Below are positions 1 to 5,331 of a DNA stretch of 8,237 bases, in pieces (the first letter of the stretch is position 1; every line of letters starts with the position of its first letter). Below the pieces are notes generated by a model. That model did not search any database. It was not told the DNA's origin and saw only the letters and a program-made list of their open reading frames with translations. Made by a program: the position numbers and the translations under genes. Origin of the DNA: Cyanobacteria bacterium UBA1221 (GTDB lineage: Bacteria; Cyanobacteriota; Vampirovibrionia; Gastranaerophilales; Gastranaerophilaceae); the NCBI GenBank assembly GCA_002309425.1, contig DBXD01000084.1:22672-30908 (forward strand), given 5' to 3'.

Positions 1-842
1 GTCATACCGTAAGAAGCAGGGCCTGCTGCAACGTTATCAGGGTGAAGAGTTCTTCCTGTTCCGCCGCCTGATGCTACTGAGAAATACTTTCTGCCGTTTT
101 CAATAGCCCATTTCTTATAAGTACCTGCGACAGGGTGTTGGAATCTTGTCGGGTTAGTTGAATTACCTGTAATAGATACGTCAACGCCTTCTTTAATCAT
201 AATAGCAACACCTTCAGATACATCGTCAGCTCCGTAACATTTTACTTTTGCTCTTTCGCCGTCAGAGAACGGTGTTTCTTTAACGACTTTCAATTCGCCT
301 GTTTTGTAATTATATTCTGTTTCAACATGAGTAAAACCGTTTATTCTTGAAATTACATAAGCCGCATCTTTGCCCAAACCGTTCAGGATTACTCTTAAAG
401 GTTCTTTTCTAACTTTGTCGGCATTTCTTGCAATACCGATTGCGCCTTCAGCAGCAGCAAAAGATTCGTGTCCTGCTAAGAAACAGAAGCATTTAGTTTC
501 TTCTCTCAAAAGCATTGCACCTAAGTTTCCGTGACCAAGACCAACTTTTCTTGTATCACCAACCGAACCCGGTACCGCAAAAGCCTGCAATCCGATACCT
601 ATTGCTTCAGCAGCATCAGCTGCGTTTTTAATTCCTTTTTTGATTGCAATAGCGCAACCCAATGTATATGCCCAGGATGCGTTATCAAAAGCAATCGGCT
701 GAATACCTTTTACAATAGCATCAACGTCAATGCCTTTGGACAAGCATAATTCACGGGCTTCATCAAGGTTTTTGAACCCGTATTCCGGTAAAACCTTTTT
801 CAAAGTTGACTCACGTCTGTCTTTTCCTTCAAAATTTGCCAT
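1..842 (-). CDS. GGGtGRT-family protein (C-terminus beyond window)
   Basis: The frame reads from ATG at 842 and is open to the window edge, giving 280 complete codons. The start MANFEGKDRRES follows an AGAGGA ribosome site (856-851, 8 nt spacing). The family signature GGGTGRT lies at residues 259-265, within SVASGGGTGRTLHPDN. Other conserved-looking stretches are PGSVGDTRKVGLGHGNLGAM (about 91-110) and FLAGHESFAAAEGAIGIARN (about 121-140). Cysteines are at 33, 63, 118, 120 and 202. There is no signal peptide or membrane segment, so it is probably cytoplasmic. From memory the family is about 330 residues long, so some 50 are missing here. Its biochemical function is unknown to me. The gene lies 174 bp downstream of a NifU-like Fe-S scaffold gene, a pairing I recall from other anaerobes, which suggests a role linked to Fe-S clusters or metals. 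That role is inference; the family assignment is firm. Confidence 0.88.
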   Translation of the reverse strand, partial: MANFEGKDRRESTLKKVLPEYGFKNLDEARELCLSKGIDVDAIVKGIQPIAFDNASWAYTLGCAIAIKKGIKNAADAAEAIGIGLQAFAVPGSVGDTRKVGLGHGNLGAMLLREETKCFCFLAGHESFAAAEGAIGIARNADKVRKEPLRVILNGLGKDAAYVISRINGFTHVETEYNYKTGELKVVKETPFSDGERAKVKCYGADDVSEGVAIMIKEGVDVSITGNSTNPTRFQHPVAGTYKKWAIENGRKYFSVASGGGTGRTLHPDNVAAGPASYGM

Positions 843-850
843 TTTTATTT

Positions 851-856
851 TCCTCT
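851..856 (-). promoter_or_regulatory. Ribosome binding site of the GGGtGRT gene
   Basis: On the minus strand this reads AGAGGA, 8 nt before the ATG at 842. It fixes the start, because no other in-frame ATG has a comparable site. Confidence 0.7.
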
Positions 857-884
857 TTTTATTATTTGTGACTTGTTTATAATA

Positions 885-1010
885 GACGTTAAATCGTTAA
901 GACTATAAGACTATAAGTTCTTTTCTGTTCTGCCAAACGGTGGGTTATTTATTTACCCGATAGAGTTGATAAGAACTTAACGTCTTAAATACCTATCGTC
1001 TTATCGTCTT
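885..1010. repeat. Long imperfect inverted repeat of octamer units between the scaffold and GGGtGRT genes
   Basis: The core arms are 906-922 (TAAGACTATAAGTTCTT) and 971-987 (AAGAACTTAACGTCTTA). They pair at 15 of 17 positions across a 48-bp loop. Outside the core, each flank holds a perfect tandem octamer: GACTATAA twice at 901-916, and ATCGTCTT twice at 995-1010. On the opposite strand the second reads AAGACGAT twice, one base different per unit from AAGACTAT on the left. GACGTTAA at 885-892 is also complementary to TTAACGTC at 977-984. The element fills most of the 174-bp gap and would be transcribed as alternative hairpins. It has no GC-rich stem followed by a U-run, so it is not a standard terminator. 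It may be a dispersed intergenic repeat or an RNA-level control between the two genes; its function is unknown. Confidence 0.65.
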
Positions 1011-1016
1011 TTTATT

Positions 1017-1721
1017 TTACTCTTTTCTCGGGTCGATATATTTTACGGCTTCTGCAAATCTGCCATAAGTTCCGATATTCTTGTCATATGCTTCCTGCGG
1101 ATTAACGCCTTTTTTAACGGCATCCATAAACTTACCGAGATTGATAAATTTATAACCGATAACTTCGTTATTTTTATCAAGACCCAATTCAAGAATATAA
1201 CCTTCGGTTAATTGAAGATATCTTGGTCCTTTTTGTTTTGTAGAGTGGATTGTACCACACATAGAGCAAAGACCTTTGCCTAAATCTTCCAATCCTGCAC
1301 CAACCGGCAATCCGTTTTCGGAAAACGCTGTTTGAGTTCTTCCGTAAACGATTTGCAGGAATAATTCTCTCATTGCAACGTTAATTGCGTCACAAACCAA
1401 GTCAGTATTAAGTGCTTCAAGAATAGTTTTACCCGGAAGAATTTCACCCGCCATAGCAGCAGAATGAGTCATACCGGAACAACCGATAGTTTCTACCAGA
1501 GCTTCCTGAATAATACCGTTTTTAACATTTAATGTTAATTTGCAAGTACCTTGTTGAGGTGCACAGCATCCGCAGCCGTGAGTTAAACCTGAAATGTCTT
1601 TGATTTCTTTACATTTTGTCCATTGACCTTCCTGAGGTATAGGAGCCGGCTCACCTTTAACGCCGCGTTTTACAACGCACATTTCTTCTACTTCTTTTGT
1701 AATTTGAATACGATCCAACAT
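1017..1721 (-). CDS. Cysteine-rich NifU/IscU-like iron-sulfur cluster scaffold protein
   Basis: This 234-residue protein is probably a cytoplasmic scaffold for Fe-S cluster assembly, partner of the GGGtGRT protein encoded downstream. The NifU_N/IscU-type core spans roughly residues 45-130. It includes LTLNVKNGIIQEALVETIGC (62-81), where Cys81 sits in GCSGMTHSAAMAGE, matching the central cluster-ligand Cys of IscU (GCGSAIASSS). A dense cysteine patch HGCGCCAPQQGTC gives Cys50, 52, 53 and 60 where IscU has its first ligand. Cys110 (LVCDAINVAMRE) may stand in for the third ligand, but the alignment is loose. A C-terminal extension of about 100 residues, absent from plain IscU, carries CSMC (Cys152 and 155). 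The start at 1721 is supported by AAGGGAG (1740-1734, 12 nt spacing) and by a good promoter just upstream. Family assignment is good; clusters carried and client proteins are unknown. Confidence 0.85.
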   Translation of the reverse strand: MLDRIQITKEVEEMCVVKRGVKGEPAPIPQEGQWTKCKEIKDISGLTHGCGCCAPQQGTCKLTLNVKNGIIQEALVETIGCSGMTHSAAMAGEILPGKTILEALNTDLVCDAINVAMRELFLQIVYGRTQTAFSENGLPVGAGLEDLGKGLCSMCGTIHSTKQKGPRYLQLTEGYILELGLDKNNEVIGYKFINLGKFMDAVKKGVNPQEAYDKNIGTYGRFAEAVKYIDPRKE

Positions 1722-1744
1722 GTTTTTATTTAACTCCCTTCAAG

Positions 1745-1756
1745 TTGTATATACAA
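1745..1756. promoter_or_regulatory. Candidate operator palindrome over the transcription start
   Basis: TTGTATATACAA is a perfect 12-bp palindrome. It starts 4 bp after the -10 box and covers roughly -2 to +10 of the predicted transcript, a classic place for a repressor. It is compatible with a dimeric helix-turn-helix regulator, but no regulator gene is visible in the window. It does not match an IscR or Fur site that I can recognise. Confidence 0.5.
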
Positions 1757-1760
1757 GTGG

Positions 1761-1789
1761 ATTGTACCCTGCTGAAAATTTGTTGTCAA
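1761..1789 (-). promoter_or_regulatory. Sigma70-type promoter of the scaffold/GGGtGRT genes
   Basis: On the minus strand, TTGACA (1789-1784) and TACAAT (1766-1761) are separated by exactly 17 bp. The -35 box matches consensus fully and the -10 box differs at one base. Transcription would start near 1754, about 33 nt before the ATG at 1721. The -35 box lies immediately past the trmFO stop codon, so the scaffold gene has its own transcript, although no terminator blocks read-through from trmFO. Confidence 0.75.
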
Positions 1790-1790
1790 T

Positions 1791-3101
1791 TTAAAGAGAA
1801 AGTGATGTTTCCGTCATTTTCTCTAATGACCGCTTGGAAATGAGTTCTGCTTTCAGCTTTTTATTTTTACGTTCTTTTTTGGGTAATTCTATCGGAGGAA
1901 CAATTCCCCAGTTTGAGTTTATTGGCTGAAAATTTGTGTGCTCCGGGTCTGTTATATAGTGAGTTAATGCTCCGAGCATTGTTTCTTGGGGCAGTTCAAG
2001 CAGTTCTTCCCCGTTAATATACCTTGCTGCATTTATGCCTGCCATAAGTCCTGATGCGATTGATTCGGTGTAGCCTTCAGTTCCCGTTAATTGTCCTGCA
2101 AAAAACAATCCTTTCCTTTCTCTTGTTTCTAAAGTAGGATTTAAAATTTTGGGTGAATTTATAAAAGTATTTCTGTGCATAACACCATACCTTACAATGT
2201 TTGCATTCTCAAGTCCGGGTATGGATTGGAGCAATTCCTTTTGCGCACCCCATTTAAGGTTAGTCTGAAAACCTACAAGGTTATACAAAGTTTTTGCCGA
2301 ATTATCCTGTCTTAACTGAACAACCGCATAATTTTTTTCGCCTGTCCGCTTGTCTATGAGTCCGACAGGCTTCATTGGCCCGAATCTCAGGGTATCAACC
2401 CCGCGCGAAGCAAGAACTTCTATCGGTAAGCAGCTTTCAAAAAATTTTGCACCCTTTTCAAAACTTTTGAGTTCAATTTTTGGTGCATTAATTAAAATAT
2501 TATAGAATTTTTCGTATTCCTCTTTGTTCATTGGGCAATTTATATAAGAGGCCTCCCCTTTATCGTAGCGGCTGGCATAAAAGGCTTTGTCAAAATTTAT
2601 ACTTTCAACATCAACAATTGGTGCTATCGCATCAAAAAAATGCAAATGTTCGCTTTTTGTAAATTCTTTAATCTTGTCTGCAAGCGGCTCGCTTGTCAAA
2701 GGCCCTGATGCAATTATCACAACCCCATCGGGAATTTCTGTTATTTCATCACGAAATACGGTTATATTTTCATTTTCGTTAATCTTATCCGTAACGGCTT
2801 TAGAAAAGGCCTCCCTATCAATTGCAAGAGCGCCGCCTGCGGGTACGGAATGTTCAAAAGCTATATTAATAAGTTCTCCGCCTAATATTTGCATTTCTTT
2901 TTTTAACAACCCTGATGCATTAGTACAATCTGCTGCCCCAAGACTGTTTGAACATACAAATTCAGCAAATTTTTCGGTGACATGTGCGCCTGTTGTTTTT
3001 ACAGGTCGCATTTCGTACAAATTAACTTTTATATTTCTTTTTGCCAGCTGCAGGGCGGCTTCTGAGCCTGCAAGACCCGCACCTATAACAGTTACTTCCA
3101 T
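1791..3101 (-). CDS. trmFO: TrmFO, folate-dependent tRNA (uracil-54-C5)-methyltransferase
   Basis: TrmFO methylates U54 of the tRNA T-loop to ribothymidine, taking the carbon from 5,10-methylenetetrahydrofolate and using reduced FAD. At 436 residues it is the usual family length. The N-terminal FAD/Rossmann motif is VIGAGLAGSEAA (5-16). It is followed by the family stretch EFVCSNSLGAA (47-57) containing Cys50, and by ESCLPIEVLASRGVDTLRFG (222-241) containing Cys224. These correspond to the two functional cysteines of the B. subtilis enzyme (Cys53 and Cys226). The C-terminal FAD region is GLFFAGQLTGTEGYTES (331-347), then GLMAGINAA. The start has AAGGA only 3 nt upstream, overlapping the aroC stop codon, and aroC ends 6 nt away, so translation is probably coupled. 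It is the third gene of the lipoprotein-aroC-trmFO operon. Confidence 0.96.
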   Translation of the reverse strand: MEVTVIGAGLAGSEAALQLAKRNIKVNLYEMRPVKTTGAHVTEKFAEFVCSNSLGAADCTNASGLLKKEMQILGGELINIAFEHSVPAGGALAIDREAFSKAVTDKINENENITVFRDEITEIPDGVVIIASGPLTSEPLADKIKEFTKSEHLHFFDAIAPIVDVESINFDKAFYASRYDKGEASYINCPMNKEEYEKFYNILINAPKIELKSFEKGAKFFESCLPIEVLASRGVDTLRFGPMKPVGLIDKRTGEKNYAVVQLRQDNSAKTLYNLVGFQTNLKWGAQKELLQSIPGLENANIVRYGVMHRNTFINSPKILNPTLETRERKGLFFAGQLTGTEGYTESIASGLMAGINAARYINGEELLELPQETMLGALTHYITDPEHTNFQPINSNWGIVPPIELPKKERKNKKLKAELISKRSLEKMTETSLSL

Positions 3102-3107
3102 TTTTCC

Positions 3108-4148
3108 TTATTCAATGTAATCAGAATTGTATTTTAATAAAATCTCGTTAGCCAGCACACAAGCAATCCTTGCTTCCGCAACGACAGAACAGGCCTCAAC
3201 CGCACAGGTATCGGAACGTTCAAAATGAGCGGTCGTTTCGGTCATATTAGAACTGTCAACGGTATTTAACGGAGTTCTCATTGTCGGAATAGGTTTCATA
3301 ACGGCTTTTACAACAATCGGTTCCCCGTTTGTCATACCGCCCTCTATCCCGCCGGCATGGTTCGTGCGTCTTACAACTTTGCCGTTTTCAAGAAACATTT
3401 CGTCATGAAAATCTTTTCCTGAAATTTCAGCGGCATATTCACCGTCGCCAAAAGAAACAGCTTTTATTGCAGGAATACTCATTACGGCCTGAGCAATTCT
3501 TCCGTCAATTTTTCTGTCCCAATGAACATGTGAACCTAATCCGACAGGAACATTATCAAAAATAATTTCAAATTTTCCGCCTAAAGTATCTCCGTTAGAT
3601 TTTGCATTATCGATTTCATTGTGCATTTCTTCTTCTGTTTTACCGTGACCGATTTGTAAAATCTTTGAATTGCAATTTATACCGTAATGTTTCAATAGTA
3701 ACTTTGCAACAGCACCAACGGCGACTTCTATGGCGGTACTTCTTGCACTTGAGCGTTCAAGTACATTCCTCAGGTCTTTGTGATTATATTTTATACTTCC
3801 TGCATAATCGGCATGCCCGGGTCTGTATGCCGTAAAACTCTTTTCTACTGTATAATCCTGTGGATAAACACTCATTATCTTCTGCCAGTTTTCGTGGTCA
3901 TTGTTATTTATAACGAGTGTAACAGGCGAGCCTGTAGTTTTGCCAAATCTGACACCTGATGTAATTTCAACGGTATCGGATTCAAGCTGCATTCTCTCTC
4001 CCCTGCCATATCCTTGTTGGCGGCGTTTTAGTTCATTGTTTATAAAATCAATATCAATATCTAATCCGGCGGGCATGCCTTCTATTATTGCAGTCAGGCA
4101 TTTCCCGTGACTCTCCCCTGAAGTTAAAAATCTGAATTTTTCGAACAT
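3108..4148 (-). CDS. aroC: Chorismate synthase
   Basis: AroC converts 5-enolpyruvylshikimate-3-phosphate to chorismate, the last common step to aromatic amino acids and folate, with reduced FMN as cofactor. The 346-residue form starting at 4148 is preferred over an ATG at 4166. It gives the usual N-terminus MFEKFRFLTSGESHG, has GGGGGA 10 nt upstream, and forms a TAATG overlap with the stop of the preceding lipoprotein gene. Visible motifs are GESHG (11-15, His14), RRQQGYGRGERM (42-53), the GHADY signature (111-115), RSSARSTA (132-139), RTNHAGGIEGGM (261-272) and RSDTCAVEA (311-319), which holds the conserved Asp313. All key residues seem intact, so it is probably functional. The stop-start overlap and a 6-nt gap to trmFO point to one polycistronic mRNA. 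Confidence 0.96.
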   Translation of the reverse strand: MFEKFRFLTSGESHGKCLTAIIEGMPAGLDIDIDFINNELKRRQQGYGRGERMQLESDTVEITSGVRFGKTTGSPVTLVINNNDHENWQKIMSVYPQDYTVEKSFTAYRPGHADYAGSIKYNHKDLRNVLERSSARSTAIEVAVGAVAKLLLKHYGINCNSKILQIGHGKTEEEMHNEIDNAKSNGDTLGGKFEIIFDNVPVGLGSHVHWDRKIDGRIAQAVMSIPAIKAVSFGDGEYAAEISGKDFHDEMFLENGKVVRRTNHAGGIEGGMTNGEPIVVKAVMKPIPTMRTPLNTVDSSNMTETTAHFERSDTCAVEACSVVAEARIACVLANEILLKYNSDYIE

Positions 4149-4927
4149 TACTGCCATATCCCCCATTTACGTTTCAATTCACGCAATTTGCCGCTATGTT
4201 CCATAATTTCTATTGTAAAATTTACGGCTTCTCTTAACTGCTCTGACTCTCTCCCTCTTCTGAAAGCTACTGCATACGGCTCTTTTGAAAATCTTTTCGG
4301 AAGAATTTTTATTGTAGAATCATCAAGAGCCAAATTGTACAGAATGGTATCATCTGCAATCATCGCATCGGCAGCACCATGCTTAAATGCTTCATAGGCC
4401 ATGTTGTAATCCTTGTACCCTCTGATAATAGCCTCAGGGGCATTCATTTTTACGCTGTCTTCCCCCGTTGAGCCGTAAACTGCTATAATTCTTCTTCCGT
4501 TTAGTTGTTTTACCGAGGAAATCTCGTCATCATTTCTTACAAGTATTGCCTGACCTGCCATGTAATATGGTTTTGAAAAATCTACAACATATCGTCTTAA
4601 ATCTGTTACTGAAAAAGTTGCAATAAGCATATCAATTTTGCCGGAATTTAACGTTGAAATTCTGTCGGATGCCGTAACAGGAATAAATTCAACAGCGTTA
4701 GGGTCAGCAAGGATGTGCTTGGCAATCGCTCTTGCCAAATCAATATCAAATCCCTGAAATCTGCCGTCCAAATCTCTGTATCCGAATGGTCTTGTATCGC
4801 TTCTTACTCCTACAACAATGTATCCGCGCTTCTTAATTGTTTTATAATCATTTTTTGGTTTTACTGTAGAACATCCGCTCAAAAAAAGGCACATCAAAAC
4901 CAAAATACACAATAATTTTTTATACAT
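4148..4927 (-). CDS. Extracellular solute-binding lipoprotein, family 3 (polar amino-acid type)
   Basis: This is probably a membrane-anchored receptor that delivers an amino acid or similar small solute to an ABC importer. The start at 4927 (259 residues) is preferred over an upstream ATG at 4972. It has GAGGAG 4 nt upstream and begins directly with a lipoprotein signal MYKKLLCILVLMCLFLSGCS, with lipobox LSGC and lipidated Cys19. The longer form would overlap the promoter. Family-3 motifs are GYIVVGVRSDTRPFGYRD (35-52), the signature GFDIDLARAIAK (59-70), ATFSVTDLRRYVVDFSKPYY (103-122) with the ligand-carboxylate Arg at 111 or 112, AVYGSTGEDS (149-158), and DAMIADD (187-193) with the ligand-amine Asp. 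No permease or ATPase gene is nearby, so its transporter partners must be elsewhere. The ligand cannot be read from sequence, although the aroC neighbour makes an aromatic compound conceivable. Confidence 0.9.
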   Translation of the reverse strand: MYKKLLCILVLMCLFLSGCSTVKPKNDYKTIKKRGYIVVGVRSDTRPFGYRDLDGRFQGFDIDLARAIAKHILADPNAVEFIPVTASDRISTLNSGKIDMLIATFSVTDLRRYVVDFSKPYYMAGQAILVRNDDEISSVKQLNGRRIIAVYGSTGEDSVKMNAPEAIIRGYKDYNMAYEAFKHGAADAMIADDTILYNLALDDSTIKILPKRFSKEPYAVAFRRGRESEQLREAVNFTIEIMEHSGKLRELKRKWGIWQ

Positions 4928-4954
4928 AATGCTCCTCAAATACTTATATAAAAG

Positions 4955-4983
4955 ATGATACCGAAACGGCATGCCAATGTCAA
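4955..4983 (-). promoter_or_regulatory. Sigma70-type promoter of the lipoprotein-aroC-trmFO operon
   Basis: On the minus strand, TTGACA (4983-4978) and TATCAT (4960-4955) are 17 bp apart. Transcription would start near 4948, leaving a leader of about 20 nt before the ATG at 4927, too short for a riboswitch. The spacer contains the 8-bp palindrome GGCATGCC (4968-4975). This promoter placement argues against translation starting at 4972. Confidence 0.75.
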
Positions 4984-5024
4984 TTTTGTTCGGAATTAAT
5001 TAAGTTGCCAAGCTGCATGCCGTT
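4965..5024. repeat. 10-bp inverted repeat around the lipoprotein-operon promoter
   Basis: AACGGCATGC (4965-4974) and GCATGCCGTT (5015-5024) are perfect inverted copies with 40 bp between them. The first copy lies in the -10/-35 spacer and the second upstream of the -35 box. Centres are 50 bp apart, close to five helical turns, so two sites on one DNA face could be bridged by a regulator. This is a candidate operator pair; no regulator is identified. Confidence 0.4.
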
Positions 5025-5103
5025 ATTTGTCCTTATATTTTAACAAATCTTTACATTCTTGCATTTGCCCGCCACATCTGGTATGTAGTATTATAGGAAT
5101 AGA

Positions 5104-5181
5104 AGTACACTTAAAAAATCTTCATATATCCGGAGGAAAATGTTTCAAAATCCGAAAAAGGTGGAACAAATATAGTGTACT
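5104..5181. repeat. Inverted repeat AGTACACT/AGTGTACT bracketing the leader peptide
   Basis: AGTACACT (5104-5111) and AGTGTACT (5174-5181) are perfect inverted copies with 62 bp between. The right copy includes the last two bases of the leader stop codon. The pair could be two regulator half-sites or the base of an RNA stem in the adhesin leader. An 8-bp match could also be chance. Confidence 0.35.
5140..5175 (+). CDS. Possible 11-residue leader peptide upstream of the adhesin
   Basis: The reading frame MFQNPKKVEQI ends in TAG and follows one of the strongest Shine-Dalgarno sequences in the window, CGGAGGA (5131-5137). The spacing from GGAGG to ATG is only 3 nt. CGGA (5131-5134) can pair with TCCG (5151-5154), and GAAA (5136-5139) with TTTC (5143-5146), so the start could be hidden in a weak hairpin. 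It ends 156 bp before the adhesin start. It could be a translated leader that controls the adhesin mRNA, or a chance match in AT-rich DNA. No family is recognised and eleven residues give no statistical support. Confidence 0.25.
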   Translation: MFQNPKKVEQI

Positions 5182-5315
5182 CCATTTATTCTGAATTATA
5201 TAAAATGGTGTGAAGCTGGATAATTTCAATGTAAATTTTTGTAAAAATTACGGAGAAAATCGTCAAGACTTAGCAAAAAAAACCGTTTATATATTTATAG
5301 GATAAATGTAGAAAA

Positions 5316-5321
5316 AGAGGA
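5316..5321 (+). promoter_or_regulatory. Ribosome binding site of the adhesin
   Basis: AGAGGA sits 10 nt before the ATG at 5332, a slightly long but acceptable spacing. The signal-peptide sequence directly after the ATG supports this start. Confidence 0.6.
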
Positions 5322-5331
5322 TTTAAAGACT

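Larger units (their letters stand above)
4984..5331. other. Divergent intergenic region upstream of the adhesin
   Basis: This 348-bp, very AT-rich stretch separates the leftward lipoprotein operon from the rightward adhesin. It contains one half of the inverted repeat at 5015-5024, a possible leader peptide at 5140-5175 within an inverted repeat (5104-5111 and 5174-5181), and an AT-rich near-palindrome at 5234-5249. Several TATAAT-like sequences occur (5089-5094, 5199-5204, 5289-5294), but none has a convincing -35 box at the right distance. I therefore do not call the adhesin promoter. No longer gene is supported here. Confidence 0.6.

Noticed and set aside
531..749. A 72-codon plus-strand open frame
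   Set aside because: It is antisense to the GGGtGRT gene and shows no recognisable family.
885..1010. Octamer repeats as a CRISPR array or an intrinsic terminator
   Set aside because: There are no unique spacers between equal direct repeats, and there is no GC-rich stem followed by a T-run in the direction of transcription.
2587..3120. A 177-codon plus-strand open frame
   Set aside because: It is fully antisense to the N-terminal half of trmFO, an unmistakable gene, and its low-complexity Ser/Ala/Ile composition is typical of an antisense frame.
4146..4166. Upstream ATG at 4166 as the aroC start
   Set aside because: It would add six non-conserved residues and has no good ribosome site. The ATG at 4148 has GGGGGA upstream and the TAATG overlap, and gives the usual family N-terminus.
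4148..4927. Binding lipoprotein as a cyclohexadienyl dehydratase (PheC-like), given the aroC neighbour
   Set aside because: These enzymes share the family-3 fold, but the protein keeps the amino-acid-binding Arg and Asp motifs and a lipobox. From memory, the catalytic Glu expected just after the DAMIADD region is not present.
4928..4972. N-terminal extension of the binding lipoprotein from ATG 4972
   Set aside because: It would bury the lipoprotein signal 15 residues in and overlap the -10 box and promoter spacer. The ATG at 4927 has GAGGAG and starts directly with the signal peptide.
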